Positions 44,005 through 53,597 are shown, numbered from the stretch's first letter. The stretch: 64,000 nucleotides of DNA from Bacillus sp. 165 (GCF_017742235.1 NZ_JAGHKQ010000003.1:248001-312000), one strand, 5' to 3'. Translations and numbers: made by a program. The notes: generated from the sequence alone by a model not told the origin.

Positions 44005-44493
44005 TTAAAGAGTGAGTTGATAAAATAACACATCCTGCCACTTTTCAAATTTGAATCCTACTCCTCGGAAACATCCAACAAATGTAAATCCAAAACTCTC
44101 ATGAAGATGAACACTTACATCATTTCCAGCTGTTATACCAGCTATAATGACATGATGATTCGCTTGTTTGCCAAGTTTAATTATGTTCATAATCAATTGA
44201 CGGGCAATCCCTTTTCCTCTCGCATTTTCATGAACATAAACGGAAAGTTCTACTGTACGCCCATATGCTTCCTTTTCTCGAAAAGGTGACAAAGAGCAAT
44301 AACCAACAACCTTTCCATCCATTGTTGCTACAATAAGCGGATAACGATCATTGTATTTCTCAAACCATTTGTTCATTTCTTCTACTGTTTTTTCTTTCAA
44401 ATCAAACGTAGCAGTTGTATGGAGCACTGCATGATTGTATATTTCTAAAATGGCTGGTACATCGTTTTGTTTTGCTGCTCGAATGTCTATCAC
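44005..44493 (-). CDS. GNAT acetyltransferase, phosphinothricin-acetyltransferase-like (YwnH type)
   Basis: 162 residues. IRAAKQNDVPAILEIYNHAV at the start, the FREKEAYGRTVELSVYVHENARGKG acetyl-CoA binding region (split around residue 90) and the end GFKFEKWQDVLFYQ match the PAT/YwnH group, which N-acetylates phosphinothricin or methionine sulfoximine-type substrates. Substrate not proven. It follows another GNAT gene by 15 bp, so the two are probably an operon. Confidence 0.85.
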   Translation of the reverse strand: MIDIRAAKQNDVPAILEIYNHAVLHTTATFDLKEKTVEEMNKWFEKYNDRYPLIVATMDGKVVGYCSLSPFREKEAYGRTVELSVYVHENARGKGIARQLIMNIIKLGKQANHHVIIAGITAGNDVSVHLHESFGFTFVGCFRGVGFKFEKWQDVLFYQLTL

Positions 44494-44508
44494 TGTTTAT
44501 CCTCCTAA

Positions 44509-44976
44509 TTATAGCGCTTTCTCCATACAATCTACGAGAATTCCTTTTGTTGTCTCCTTTTGAGTGTAGCAAGTAAAACCAATTGACTTCCAAAATGCAT
44601 GTGCCTTTTCGTTAGTAGGTAATACACCTAAGCGAAGAGCGGTTTTTCCTTTTTCTTTTAATATCGCCTCTAGTGCATAATAAGCATTCGTCCCATAGCC
44701 ATATCCTTGATAATCATGATGAATCATTAATAATCCAAGCCACGGGTACCCATCTCGTTCATTATGCTCCATATAATCCAGCAGGCCGATATATGTGTCG
44801 TCTGCTTTAATAAAATATGTTACTCGGTCTGAGTCACTATGCAAAAACTCTTCCTTCAACTCTTCATCTGTGCGTATAGGTTCGCCATTTTCTAGTAAAT
44901 TATATTCTCTGTTGGAATTAACCATTTCTTTAACAATATCCAAATGTCCTTCTGTTACTGCTTCAAAGTGCAACAT
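44509..44976 (-). CDS. GNAT family N-acetyltransferase
   Basis: 155 residues from ATG 44976, preceded by GGAGG; the in-frame ATG at 44988 overlaps that site. The acetyl-CoA loop reads HHDYQGYGYGTNAYYAL, and the end KAHAFWKSIGF is a typical GNAT C-terminal strand. Substrate unknown. First gene of a two-GNAT operon. Confidence 0.82.
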   Translation of the reverse strand: MLHFEAVTEGHLDIVKEMVNSNREYNLLENGEPIRTDEELKEEFLHSDSDRVTYFIKADDTYIGLLDYMEHNERDGYPWLGLLMIHHDYQGYGYGTNAYYALEAILKEKGKTALRLGVLPTNEKAHAFWKSIGFTCYTQKETTKGILVDCMEKAL

Positions 44977-45169
44977 ATATTCCTCCATCGTTTTCTTTTC
45001 ATGTTATTACAATTGTATAAGCAAGGACAAGTATTTATGAAAAAAGTTTTACAAAAATACGGTAATTGAAATTATGTTTTTTTGTCAGTTTTTAAAATTG
45101 AAGTGTGTCACATTGTAGGCATATATCATATGATAAGGCAGATTCACATTCATTAGGAGGGGTCCTTAT

Positions 45170-45637
45170 ATGAACGATGAAAAACAAACTAAAACAACTT
45201 CTCGTTCTCATATTCGCGGGTATTTAAAACAAATTGACGAATTTTTCGAGCAAACTCCGCTTCGCGGTATCATTGAAGAAATGAATCATTTTTTTCAAAA
45301 AGGAAATCGTTTGGTAACATTCCCGGTTGATCTATATGAGTCCGGTGATGACCTTGTCGTGAAGGCGGAACTGCCAGGCATCAGCAAAAATCAAATTGCC
45401 ATTGAAATACAAGGAGAATATGTTCGTATTGCTGTAATGTATGAAGTGTTAGAGGAAGAAGAAAATGAGGCTGACAACTATTACCGTAGAGAGCGTTCTA
45501 TGTCAGAATCATCCCGTACTATTAAATTGCCTTACACAATTAATAAGAAATTAGCGAAGGCAAACTACCGTGATGGAGTACTTGAAATACGAGCTCCAAA
45601 AAAACCGTACAAAAAAGATATATTAATTATCGACTAA
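45170..45637 (+). CDS. Small heat-shock protein, Hsp20/alpha-crystallin family
   Basis: 155 residues. The alpha-crystallin domain spans about 50-150: FPVDLYESGDDLVVKAELPG, the RRERSMSESSRTIKLP region and the ANYRDGVLEIRAPK signature. It would hold unfolding proteins as an ATP-independent chaperone. Bacillus has both heat-stress (YocM) and spore-coat (CotM) members; neither can be assigned with confidence. AGGAGGGG precedes ATG 45170. Confidence 0.9.
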   Translation: MNDEKQTKTTSRSHIRGYLKQIDEFFEQTPLRGIIEEMNHFFQKGNRLVTFPVDLYESGDDLVVKAELPGISKNQIAIEIQGEYVRIAVMYEVLEEEENEADNYYRRERSMSESSRTIKLPYTINKKLAKANYRDGVLEIRAPKKPYKKDILIID

Positions 45638-45648
45638 GATATTTCTAT

Positions 45649-45686
45649 AAAAAACGCTTGGATTGAAGAATCCAAGCGTTTTTTAT
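45649..45686. terminator. Shared terminator of hsp20 and the SCO1 gene
   Basis: Perfect stem AAAAACGCTTGGATT / AATCCAAGCGTTTTT with loop GAAG between convergent genes. Confidence 0.92.
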
Positions 45687-45697
45687 GTAACAATACT

Positions 45698-46288
45698 CTA
45701 TTTTTTATTTAAAATCGTAATATCTTGTATGATTTCGTCGTATGGGGTATTTTTTAACCCGTTATAGCTTTTCATAACCTTTCCATTTTTATCGACCAGA
45801 TAAATAGAAGTGCCATGAATCACTTGATCTGAAGATTGAGGCTTATCGACTAATGTCCGAAAGCTGTTTTTTGAAAATTCTTCAATATCCTGTTGGGAAT
45901 ATCCAGTTAAAAAATGCCAGTTGCTCAAATCCTGCGTAAACTTACCTGCGAATGTTTTTAACATGCTAGGTGTGTCTACTTCCGGATCAACACTAAAAGA
46001 TACGAACTCCACATCTATATTTTTATCCTTGACCATTTTTTGCAAACGAGCCATGTTTGCGGTAATTGGAGGACATACGGTTTCACATGTTGTAAAAATA
46101 AAGTTAGCTATATATACTTTTCCTTTTAAATCTGCAGACCCAAACGCTTTACCATCTTGGTCCGTGTATGTATAGGACTTTACATTCCAATTTAATGCTC
46201 CCTCTATGTTTCTCCCCGTACTGCATGCTGACAAAAGAACGACACTTAAGATAACTAGCAATATAAGCCTATTTTGCATTTTCTTCAT
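45698..46288 (-). CDS. SCO1/SenC family lipoprotein (copper chaperone for cytochrome oxidase)
   Basis: 196 residues. A lipobox Cys22 (LLSACST) is followed by a thioredoxin-like SCO domain with copper-binding Cys68 and Cys72 (TTCETVCPP) and the distal histidine in VIHGTS (about 160). SCO proteins deliver copper to or reduce the CuA site of cytochrome c oxidase outside the membrane. GGGAGGAAAC precedes ATG 46288. Confidence 0.92.
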   Translation of the reverse strand: MKKMQNRLILLVILSVVLLSACSTGRNIEGALNWNVKSYTYTDQDGKAFGSADLKGKVYIANFIFTTCETVCPPITANMARLQKMVKDKNIDVEFVSFSVDPEVDTPSMLKTFAGKFTQDLSNWHFLTGYSQQDIEEFSKNSFRTLVDKPQSSDQVIHGTSIYLVDKNGKVMKSYNGLKNTPYDEIIQDITILNKK

Positions 46289-46369
46289 TTGTATGTTTCC
46301 TCCCTCTTTTCTCTATTTATTATTGTAATAAAAGTTATACTAAAAGAAAACATTCCCCTTCCTTAACAC

Positions 46370-46834
46370 TTACTTTTTGTTTGTACTTGTCATCAAATGT
46401 TCAAATTTCTCTGTCGCCTCCCCTCTGTCAAAGGTGCTAAACAAACGATACCCTTCCCTATCCAATATACGATAATGCTGACTAATAATATTTTGCTGCA
46501 GCAGAAATTCTCCTTTTTTCTCCAGTTCCTTCCACCATACCTTACCGCCTAGTGTTTTGTCTTTTGGCCTCTCTACATGATCATGCGCCAATGTTTCAAT
46601 CACTTCTAAAGGATCTCCTCCTAGTGTCGTATACAAAATTTCGCTGCTTCGAAATAGTGAGCATGCAGCGACAACCGATGTCCATGAAGGTAGAATCCGT
46701 TCCTTTTCAATTTGCACAAGTGTTTTTTTGGAAAGCCCGAGAACATATGCCATTTTATCTTGGGTATAGCCGCTCTCGATTCTTACAAGCTTAAACTTTC
46801 GAGCGATTAGTTCAATTGCTTCATCTCTATGCAT
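46370..46834 (-). CDS. XRE-family transcriptional regulator
   Basis: 154 residues: an N-terminal HTH_3 domain (about 12-65, LVRIESGYTQDKMAYVLGLSK), then a region of unknown fold (KVWWKELEKKGEF and onwards) likely to sense a signal or dimerise. It is divergent from the MBL-fold gene with a 141-bp shared promoter region containing TTGTAA/TTACA-like half sites, so it may regulate itself and that gene. Confidence 0.85.
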   Translation of the reverse strand: MHRDEAIELIARKFKLVRIESGYTQDKMAYVLGLSKKTLVQIEKERILPSWTSVVAACSLFRSSEILYTTLGGDPLEVIETLAHDHVERPKDKTLGGKVWWKELEKKGEFLLQQNIISQHYRILDREGYRLFSTFDRGEATEKFEHLMTSTNKK

Positions 46835-46975
46835 CCATACACCCCAGTTATTATTGTAAATTTATATTGATTGTAATTTTACACTTTTTTAATAATTAGT
46901 CAATTCATTTTACTTCTCTAGGCTGTTATATTGGAATACAATAGAAGCAAGAATCCTATGTGAGGTGAGTGTTCA

Positions 46976-47941
46976 TTGAAAACAATACGCTTTGAAAACT
47001 TAGACAGTATTTCAACCAAAAAGTCTGTCCTTGATTTTATTAAATGGAGAAGAGCACGAAATAAAAAGCAGAAAGATACCTCCTTTATCATTGAACAATC
47101 ACCTATCAAACAAATTGACTATCTACAAGGTAACAAATCAAAAACTACAATCACTTGGATTGGGCATTCAACTTTTTTAATTCAATCGGATGGTCTCAAC
47201 ATACTGACAGATCCCGTTTGGTCTAACAAACTAAAAGTGGTTTCACGCATCTCAAATCCCGGATTAACGATGGAGGATTTGCCCCCTATACATGTTGTAC
47301 TTCTATCTCACGGTCATTATGACCATTTAGATTTTACAACGCTGCGCAAACTTCATCCAGACGTCTTATACTTAGTTCCTGCTGGCTTACAAGCATTATT
47401 TAAACGAAAAGGATTTCTCAACGTAAAAGAGTATTCCTGGTGGGAAGCCGAGACAATCAATGAGGTTACCTTTTCGTTCGTTCCGGCACAGCACTGGACA
47501 CGCCGTACTCTTTTTGATACGAATCGCTCCCACTGGGGCGGCTGGATAATAGAAGGACATGAGGAGACAGTCTACTTTTGCGGTGACAGCGGCTATTTTA
47601 GGGGATTTAAGGAGATTGGTGAAAAGTATTCCATCGACATCGCCTTGATGCCGATCGGTGCATACGAACCGGAATGGTTCATGAAAGTATCTCATATGAC
47701 GCCAGAAGAATCCATAAAAGCCTATTTGGATTTAGGTGCACACCACTTTATTCCCATGCATTACGGAGCCTTTTTACTCGCAGATGAAACACCTAAAGAA
47801 GCGTTAACTCGTTTACGTAATGAATGGAATCGTCTCCAGCTCCCTTGGGAGAAATTGCATCTATTATTTTTAGGGCAAACCTTTACTCCGTCTGTAGCAG
47901 TTAACCTTGAAGAAGAAAAAGAACTGCAAAATATGCAATAA
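46976..47941 (+). CDS. MBL-fold metallo-hydrolase (UlaG/NAPE-PLD-like)
   Basis: 321 residues from TTG 46976, after GAGGTGA. ITWIGHSTFLIQ, the zinc motif SHGHYDHLD, QHWTRR, the FCGDSG aspartate motif and PMHYGAF give the order seen in UlaG and NAPE-type phospholipase D enzymes. Lactonase or phosphodiesterase activity is possible; the substrate is not known. No signal peptide. Divergent from an XRE regulator. Confidence 0.87.
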   Translation: MKTIRFENLDSISTKKSVLDFIKWRRARNKKQKDTSFIIEQSPIKQIDYLQGNKSKTTITWIGHSTFLIQSDGLNILTDPVWSNKLKVVSRISNPGLTMEDLPPIHVVLLSHGHYDHLDFTTLRKLHPDVLYLVPAGLQALFKRKGFLNVKEYSWWEAETINEVTFSFVPAQHWTRRTLFDTNRSHWGGWIIEGHEETVYFCGDSGYFRGFKEIGEKYSIDIALMPIGAYEPEWFMKVSHMTPEESIKAYLDLGAHHFIPMHYGAFLLADETPKEALTRLRNEWNRLQLPWEKLHLLFLGQTFTPSVAVNLEEEKELQNMQ

Positions 47942-48001
47942 AGGTATAGCAATCCCCTCCTCCTGAACATCCTATATAGAAAGATACTCAGGAGGTTAAC
48001 T

Positions 48002-48082
48002 ATGCAATATATTCAAAAACGATTTTTTATGAGCTTGGCGGCAGGATTAACTCTTCTTATTTGTTACGTGATTTCGTCATAA
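48002..48082 (+). CDS. Small membrane peptide (26 residues)
   Basis: AGGAGG six bases before ATG 48002 is an ideal initiation site. The peptide has a short basic N terminus (MQYIQKRFF) and one membrane helix (MSLAAGLTLLICYVISS). A terminator begins four bases after the stop. The strong site and terminator argue that it is real. It lies 60 bp downstream of the MBL-fold gene and could share its transcript. No family recognised. Confidence 0.6.
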   Translation: MQYIQKRFFMSLAAGLTLLICYVISS

Positions 48083-48085
48083 AAA

Positions 48086-48134
48086 CAGGACTGACCCTGC
48101 ACCTTTTCAGTGGTAGGATTTCAGTCCTTTTTTG
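48086..48134. terminator. Bidirectional terminator between the small peptide and the ger operon
   Basis: Outer arms AGGACTGA / TCAGTCCT with an inner CCTGCACC / GTGGTAGG stem; T runs on both strands. It serves the forward small-peptide gene and the reverse gerC gene. Confidence 0.8.
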
Positions 48135-48164
48135 TTTAGTTGTATACAAAATTCCCATGATTTT

Positions 48165-49307
48165 TTAATTCAATACACCTGAACGCTTAATCGTCGTATC
48201 AATATGAATGCGAAACTGTGCATTTGGATACAAATTCTTATACCATTTTGTATTGGTTAGGCTCAAATTCCGAACCGATGTATCATAGATAGCTCCAAAA
48301 CCAATCGGATCTACGTTTATTTTTTGCATCTTTTTTATTGTTTTTATAAGTTCAGCCTTTACCTTTTTATCGATGGCCTTCTCAAATACCTCATAAATTC
48401 CCGGTTGTCCCAAATCAATTTCTTCTGTTAATTCCGCAATACTACCTGTTAATTTCACATCCACATCAAACACAGGCGGATTTTGCTTCATCAATTGAAT
48501 TTTTCTCTTAGCAGTAATATTTCTTATATTCACATGGATACTCTTTGGCTTATTTTTTTGTTTATATAGCTTTTGAAATGGTTCAAAAGGGAGTTCTAAG
48601 TCTACCACAGTGCCTTTATATCCATCCCGTAGCATTCGAATAAAAAATTCATTTCGAGCAGGGACTTTCGCTGCAAATTTGCTCCCTTTCATCAATGCCA
48701 CTGCATCAATTAATACATAATCTCTTCTTTTTTCCATCATAGGGAGAACCGGGTCTCTTCCAACCTGATAATAATCCCGCAAAAATTCTTGTACTGTACA
48801 GGAAACCACTTGTTCCTCTTCGATATTTTGGCGAATCATTTTGTATAAATACGTCCCCATATTTTTCGATGATTCTGTTTTTTGCTGAAATAAAATATCT
48901 CTGGCAGTTGTTTCACTAATGGCCAAGTACATATTCGTTTGCGTAGAAGCATCACGCTTTAATGATTCCACAAGCTCAATAATACCCCTTTTTTTGGCAA
49001 GCTCTTTTCCATATACTGCAACGCGTAGCTGCCCCGTTACAAGTCGATCACTCGTTTCAAGGTTCATAAATTTTCGAAGCCCTTTATCTGTATACCCTGA
49101 GCTCGTTAGTTGTTGTGCCACATCCTCTGGCCGTGAACCAAAATGATGCAGCACAACCACCCCTTTAAGTTTGTTTCCTTTGGCTTGATCAATACCAACA
49201 GCTGTAGCCAACCCCAATTGTTCAAGAGGCTGTGTTTTTACAATACACCCTGAACAGACAAGCACGATGACCATTAGCAATAGGATTTGTTTTTGTATTA
49301 TTTTCAT
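48165..49307 (-). CDS. Spore germination receptor subunit C (Ger(x)C lipoprotein)
   Basis: 380 residues. A lipoprotein signal with Cys21 (VCSGCIVK) is followed by the GerC fold: QLGLATAVGIDQ near the N terminus, LVTGQLRVAVYGKELAKKRG, and the C-terminal domain with KKVKAELIKTIKKMQ and DPIGFGA. GerC anchors to the outer face of the inner spore membrane. Its start overlaps the B subunit stop by 4 bp. Which germinant (alanine, inosine or other) is sensed cannot be read from sequence. Confidence 0.93.
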   Translation of the reverse strand: MKIIQKQILLLMVIVLVCSGCIVKTQPLEQLGLATAVGIDQAKGNKLKGVVVLHHFGSRPEDVAQQLTSSGYTDKGLRKFMNLETSDRLVTGQLRVAVYGKELAKKRGIIELVESLKRDASTQTNMYLAISETTARDILFQQKTESSKNMGTYLYKMIRQNIEEEQVVSCTVQEFLRDYYQVGRDPVLPMMEKRRDYVLIDAVALMKGSKFAAKVPARNEFFIRMLRDGYKGTVVDLELPFEPFQKLYKQKNKPKSIHVNIRNITAKRKIQLMKQNPPVFDVDVKLTGSIAELTEEIDLGQPGIYEVFEKAIDKKVKAELIKTIKKMQKINVDPIGFGAIYDTSVRNLSLTNTKWYKNLYPNAQFRIHIDTTIKRSGVLN

Positions 49308-50419
49308 GTTACAGTCACCTTCTTCTTGTTCCTTATTTTTTCAAAAACTATTGAGAAAAGGAAGAGAAATAAGGGATATATGTAAATAAAATAAAAAGCT
49401 ATTTTACTGAACCAAGTCGTGTAACTGTTAATTTGTACGCTTGTGTTAAAGAAGAACGCTGCAATGATTATAGTAAAAGCGCAAATAAAGATTCCTGTTT
49501 TTTGGCGTACAGGAAGTAATTTTTTCATTCCTTTTGATGCTGACCAAAACAGCGTCGTAAAGTTTGGAAGAATGACCAACATAAATAAAGATACGATAAG
49601 AACCTCAAATTGCTCCAAAAATGGAAAACGAATCACCTTAAACAAACTGAGTGAAGGCCATAGGGTTTTTTCTAGTTGTTGATTACTATAAAAACCTAAG
49701 TTTAATACCATAACATACAAGTAAATCAAATTAGTACATAACGCTCCAAGCTGAGCATATATGCCTGCTTTTCTTTTGTCTTGTGCATAAGGATAAAAAA
49801 AATATAAGATTTCAAATCCTGTAAGCGCAAACGTCATATGATAGGTACCAAGAGCCAATTCTTTTGGATTCGCTTCTAATACAGGAAAAAAATGAAGATA
49901 GTCAAAATATTCAATAGACTGGACCATGACAGGCAATAACCAGGTTGTCAAAAGAAAGCTTACAAAAGCGACTCCTACAATTACCCTTATGCCACCAAAC
50001 ACTGCATAAATTGTCAGCGTAATCATAACAGTTATGACCAGCCACATTGGGGCATCTTCAAATAAGAATGCACGGATAATTTCAAAATATCCAAGCAGTA
50101 TAGAAAGGGCGGATGAAATAAGATAGACAATGATACATCCATTAACAATAACACTTATTTTCTTTCCGAATAGTATTTTATGAATATCATACAAATCTTG
50201 TTGATCGTAGCGACTTAGTATCCTGACTATAATAAACAACGTAATATGAGTAAGCAGGCCAGCCAATATAACCGAAATCCAGCTGTCCTGTCCGGTATCG
50301 ATAAATAAAATTCGAGGAAAGTTTGTGATACCGACTCCTACTTGTAACGTAGTAATAACAAAAAATAATAAGGAACTAGGAAACATAAGATGCTTCGGTA
50401 TTGTTTTAAATTCATTCAT
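49304..50419 (-). CDS. Spore germination receptor subunit B (GerAB/ArcD/ProY family)
   Basis: 371 residues with about ten membrane helices, related to amino-acid transporters: LLFFVITTLQVGVGITNFPR at the start, later ALTGFEILYFFYPYAQDKRK. This subunit holds the germinant-binding pocket. Located between GerA and GerC with overlaps or short gaps, in the standard A-B-C order. Confidence 0.93.
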   Translation of the reverse strand: MNEFKTIPKHLMFPSSLLFFVITTLQVGVGITNFPRILFIDTGQDSWISVILAGLLTHITLFIIVRILSRYDQQDLYDIHKILFGKKISVIVNGCIIVYLISSALSILLGYFEIIRAFLFEDAPMWLVITVMITLTIYAVFGGIRVIVGVAFVSFLLTTWLLPVMVQSIEYFDYLHFFPVLEANPKELALGTYHMTFALTGFEILYFFYPYAQDKRKAGIYAQLGALCTNLIYLYVMVLNLGFYSNQQLEKTLWPSLSLFKVIRFPFLEQFEVLIVSLFMLVILPNFTTLFWSASKGMKKLLPVRQKTGIFICAFTIIIAAFFFNTSVQINSYTTWFSKIAFYFIYIYPLFLFLFSIVFEKIRNKKKVTVT

Positions 50420-50428
50420 ACATAACCT

Positions 50429-52021
50429 CTACTCATCAATATCTTTTTTCTTTCTTTTTCGGGGTTTCGATTTCCTATCCCTATCTTGCGGACTGTTATA
50501 GCTCGAACGCTTTACTGTATATTTGTGAGGCAGCTGCAATATATTTTGACTGAAATTTTGAAAATGGAATGGATACACAGGCTCCAAATACGGACGATTC
50601 AAGCTTGTGATTTTCAAAAGGTGGATTAGCAATAAACTAAGTCCAAACACAAGTCCGATGCCTCCTGCCATTCCAGCTAGTATGATAAGAGGGAATCTCA
50701 CAATACGTATTACTGTACCCATCACATAATTTGGTGCTGTAAACGAAGCAAGCGCACTTAATGCCACAACCATTATCAAAATATTACTTGTAAATCCCGC
50801 TTCTACTGCTGCCTGCCCGATTACAATCCCTCCTACAATACCCATGGTTTGACCTACTTTTGTTGGCAAACGAATACCTGCTTCACGCAACAGTTCAATC
50901 AATAATTCTAAAAGAAGCGCCTCCATTACGGGTGGAAACGGGACATTCGCCCGTGAAAGACCGATAGAAACAAGAAGTGCTGATGGTATAATTTCATAGT
51001 GATAAGTTAGGGCAGCTACATAGGTAGGTGTAAAAATAATAGAGATAAACATGGCTACAAATCGCATTAACCGTAAAAATAAGCTAAGGTTCCAGCGAAA
51101 ATACAAATCTTCCGTCGATTCAAAAAAGCTGAAAAATGTGACCGGCCCAATGATAGCCATTGGACTTCCGTTTATTAACACACCTACTTTCCCGTTTAAA
51201 AGGGTATAAGCAAGGCGATGAGGCTGCTCGCTCTGAAGCAGCTGCGGAAATAAAGAAAATTCATGCTCCTCAATCAGTTGAATTAAAATCGAGCTGTCTT
51301 CAATTGAGTCTACGTCTACAGCTTGAATCTTTTCACGGAAGGTATTGATATTCTCCTCTTCAGCAACACCCTTCATATAAACAATACGTACTTCTTTCGG
51401 AGCTCTTTTTCCAATAGTGAGCGGCTCCATTACTAGGTTTTCATTCGGAATAATCTGGCGTAGCACTTGTGAATTTGTCTCTAATGATTCTGTAAATTCC
51501 AGTTTCGGTCCTAGTACATTAGATTCATTCATGGGTTGAAACAGATTTCTATATTGGGGTTGAGAAAGGTTATACAGAAGTCCTTCCGACTCCCCATCAA
51601 TATGCACAAATACCCATCCATCTAATAAGGATTGGCAAACTTCCTTTATTTCATTGACTGTTTTGGATCGTGCAACAGACACAGTCTCATTTAATTCTTC
51701 ATTCGTTATCGCTCCTTGTATAGCTTGAATTTTACCTATAACATCCTCATTTAACGTTTGTTCATTTATGGATCCTTTCACAAACAATAATGTGAGCTGC
51801 TTTCCTTGTATCCTAATTTCTCTAGATTGGAGATCTGGATTTCGGTTTAGTCCGTTTGTGATTTGTTCTACAAGTTGTTCACCATACAACTCGATTGGTT
51901 TTGTTGCAGAAAGCTGGTTGTTTTCATTAGTATGACTTGTCTGGTCAATTGAGTGTTTCTCACCATTATTTTGTTGTTTTTTTTTTCGTCGTATAATCTT
52001 TTTAAAAATCATCGCCATCAC
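50429..52021 (-). CDS. Spore germination receptor subunit A (GerA family)
   Basis: 530 residues: a hydrophilic N-terminal domain (about 1-270) with FVHIDGESEGLLYNLSQPQYR, then about five membrane helices and a basic C-terminal tail (RDRKSKPRKRKKKDIDE). The family signature GKVGVLINGSPMAIIGPVTF is present. It is first in the operon, ten bp before the B subunit. Start chosen at GTG 52021; ATG 52018 or 52012 are close alternatives. Confidence 0.93.
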   Translation of the reverse strand: MMAMIFKKIIRRKKKQQNNGEKHSIDQTSHTNENNQLSATKPIELYGEQLVEQITNGLNRNPDLQSREIRIQGKQLTLLFVKGSINEQTLNEDVIGKIQAIQGAITNEELNETVSVARSKTVNEIKEVCQSLLDGWVFVHIDGESEGLLYNLSQPQYRNLFQPMNESNVLGPKLEFTESLETNSQVLRQIIPNENLVMEPLTIGKRAPKEVRIVYMKGVAEEENINTFREKIQAVDVDSIEDSSILIQLIEEHEFSLFPQLLQSEQPHRLAYTLLNGKVGVLINGSPMAIIGPVTFFSFFESTEDLYFRWNLSLFLRLMRFVAMFISIIFTPTYVAALTYHYEIIPSALLVSIGLSRANVPFPPVMEALLLELLIELLREAGIRLPTKVGQTMGIVGGIVIGQAAVEAGFTSNILIMVVALSALASFTAPNYVMGTVIRIVRFPLIILAGMAGGIGLVFGLSLLLIHLLKITSLNRPYLEPVYPFHFQNFSQNILQLPHKYTVKRSSYNSPQDRDRKSKPRKRKKKDIDE

Positions 52022-52069
52022 ACCATTAGTTTTTTCTTATATTCTCCAATTTGAAGTATAATATTAAAA

Positions 52070-52104
52070 ATAAAAAAGACTACGGCTATTCAATCCGTAG
52101 TCTT
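52070..52104 (-). terminator. Terminator of degV, upstream of the ger operon
   Basis: Stem AAGACTACGG / CCGTAGTCTT with a TTTTTTATTTTT tail on the reverse strand. Confidence 0.9.
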
Positions 52105-52110
52105 CACACA

Positions 52111-52953
52111 TTATTCTGCAAAATACATAAAGCCGATAGCACCAACACCTGTATGAGTACTGATAATCGGACAAGTATCATAAATTTCTGTACCCTGGAA
52201 ACCACTTATTTCTTCAACTCTTCCCTTTATTGATTGAGCTAAGGGTATTGCTCTTACATTTGCAATCCCAACGGCTTTTACTGTCTTACCAGCCGTTTCT
52301 TCTTCAAAATATTTAGCTAATGTTTTAACAACTTGATTTTGACTTCTAACTTTCGCCACTGGTGTATAGACCCCGTCTGCCAAGCTAGCAATCGGCTTAA
52401 TATTTAATAGAGAGCCTATTAACGCCTTTCCTCTTCCGATACGACCGCCCTTTACCAAGTTATCAAGTGTATCTACAACAACATATAAGTATGTATTGGC
52501 ACGTACTATGTCTAATCGTTTTATAATTTCCTCAACTGTACGTCCTTCTTTTGCCATTTTGGCTGCTTCAATTACTTGAAAAGATAAAGCATGAGAAATG
52601 AACATAGAGTCAATTACCGTTACCTTTGTGTCGGTCATATCAGCCGCACTGCGGGCTGTAGATACTGTTCCACTCATACCTCCTGTCATATGAATGGAAA
52701 TAACTTCGCTTCCATCTTCTCCAAGCTTATTATACATATCTATAAATGCTCCGACAGCAGGCTGTGACGTTTTTGGCAACTCTACCGCTTGCAGCATTTT
52801 ATCGATAAATTCATCAGGAGAGAGGTCCACACGATCTAAATAGGTTTCTCCATCGATAAAAATGGAAAGAGGTATTACATGAATATCATATTTATTCAAA
52901 ATATCTGAGGATAAATCTACTGTTGAATCTGTTACTATTTTTATCTTTTGCAT
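52111..52953 (-). CDS. DegV family fatty-acid-binding protein
   Basis: 280 residues: KIVTDSTVDLSSDIL at the N terminus, ISIHMTGGMSGTVSTAR (fatty-acid carboxylate-binding serine region) and DTLDNLVKGGRIGRGKAL in the middle, all classic DegV. Such proteins carry fatty acids to the FakA kinase in Gram-positive bacteria. Single gene ending in a strong terminator. Confidence 0.92.
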   Translation of the reverse strand: MQKIKIVTDSTVDLSSDILNKYDIHVIPLSIFIDGETYLDRVDLSPDEFIDKMLQAVELPKTSQPAVGAFIDMYNKLGEDGSEVISIHMTGGMSGTVSTARSAADMTDTKVTVIDSMFISHALSFQVIEAAKMAKEGRTVEEIIKRLDIVRANTYLYVVVDTLDNLVKGGRIGRGKALIGSLLNIKPIASLADGVYTPVAKVRSQNQVVKTLAKYFEEETAGKTVKAVGIANVRAIPLAQSIKGRVEEISGFQGTEIYDTCPIISTHTGVGAIGFMYFAE

Positions 52954-53125
52954 GCTTTCACTTCTTCCCTAAAAAATACTCTCCTAGATATTATACTAGC
53001 ATTTATAGTGCTTTCAACTACGACTTTTGTTTTTTCGACAAAAAGCGTATTTTTCATAAAAAGCTTCTGCCGTTCTTTTTTAGATTTGGTTATTTCATTC
53101 ATTTTCATTCAAAATCAATCCACAT

Positions 53126-53162
53126 AAAAACAGGAACACGCTATGGCTGTATTCCTGTTTTT
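53126..53162 (-). terminator. Terminator of the 53.4 kb small gene
   Basis: Stem AAAAACAGGAA / TTCCTGTTTTT with a 15-nt loop, 8 bp after the stop on the reverse strand. Confidence 0.88.
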
Positions 53163-53169
53163 ATGATGC

Positions 53170-53421
53170 TTATGCATTTTGTTCCAATGTATTTCCTTCA
53201 TATACTTTAGAATAGTCAGTCCATTTTAAACAGCTTCGTAAATAATCTCGAAATGAGTAAATTTGCCTTGGATGATGATGTTTTTGAATTTTGGAGACAA
53301 ACAATTGAAGACGCATTTTTAGCTGATATGCTAACGGATCAGCTTTCTGTAAAACGGGGATATCCACGATCTTAACGCATTTTCCATTTTGATGAGTGAA
53401 ATAGAAGCTTTTCATAATCAC
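53170..53421 (-). CDS. Small basic protein of unknown function
   Basis: 83 residues from GTG 53421, nine bases after AGAGGA; ATG 53415 and TTG 53430 are alternatives. The sequence (MKSFYFTHQNGKCVKIVDIP, then KIQKHHHPRQIYSFRDYLRS) is soluble and basic. A strong terminator follows and the gene has a plausible ribosome binding site, so I consider it real. Family not recognised. Confidence 0.55.
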   Translation of the reverse strand: MIMKSFYFTHQNGKCVKIVDIPVLQKADPLAYQLKMRLQLFVSKIQKHHHPRQIYSFRDYLRSCLKWTDYSKVYEGNTLEQNA

Positions 53422-53565
53422 AAATATCAATCCTCTTTTTTGGATTTATTTTTAATTATAGTTTGAACTAGTTGAAAAGTTTGTCTAAATTTAGGTGGTC
53501 CATAAAGAAAATTTTCGCCCATTCTTTTTATTGTATGCGCTTCCATTCATAGTATAACAAAGAAA

Positions 53566-53597
53566 ATAAAAAAGTGCCCAGCAAAATGCTAGACACT
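53566..53597 (-). terminator. Terminator of tatAC
   Basis: Stem AGTGTCTAGCA / TGCTGGGCACT (two G-U pairs) with a TTTTTTATTTTC tail. Confidence 0.82.
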
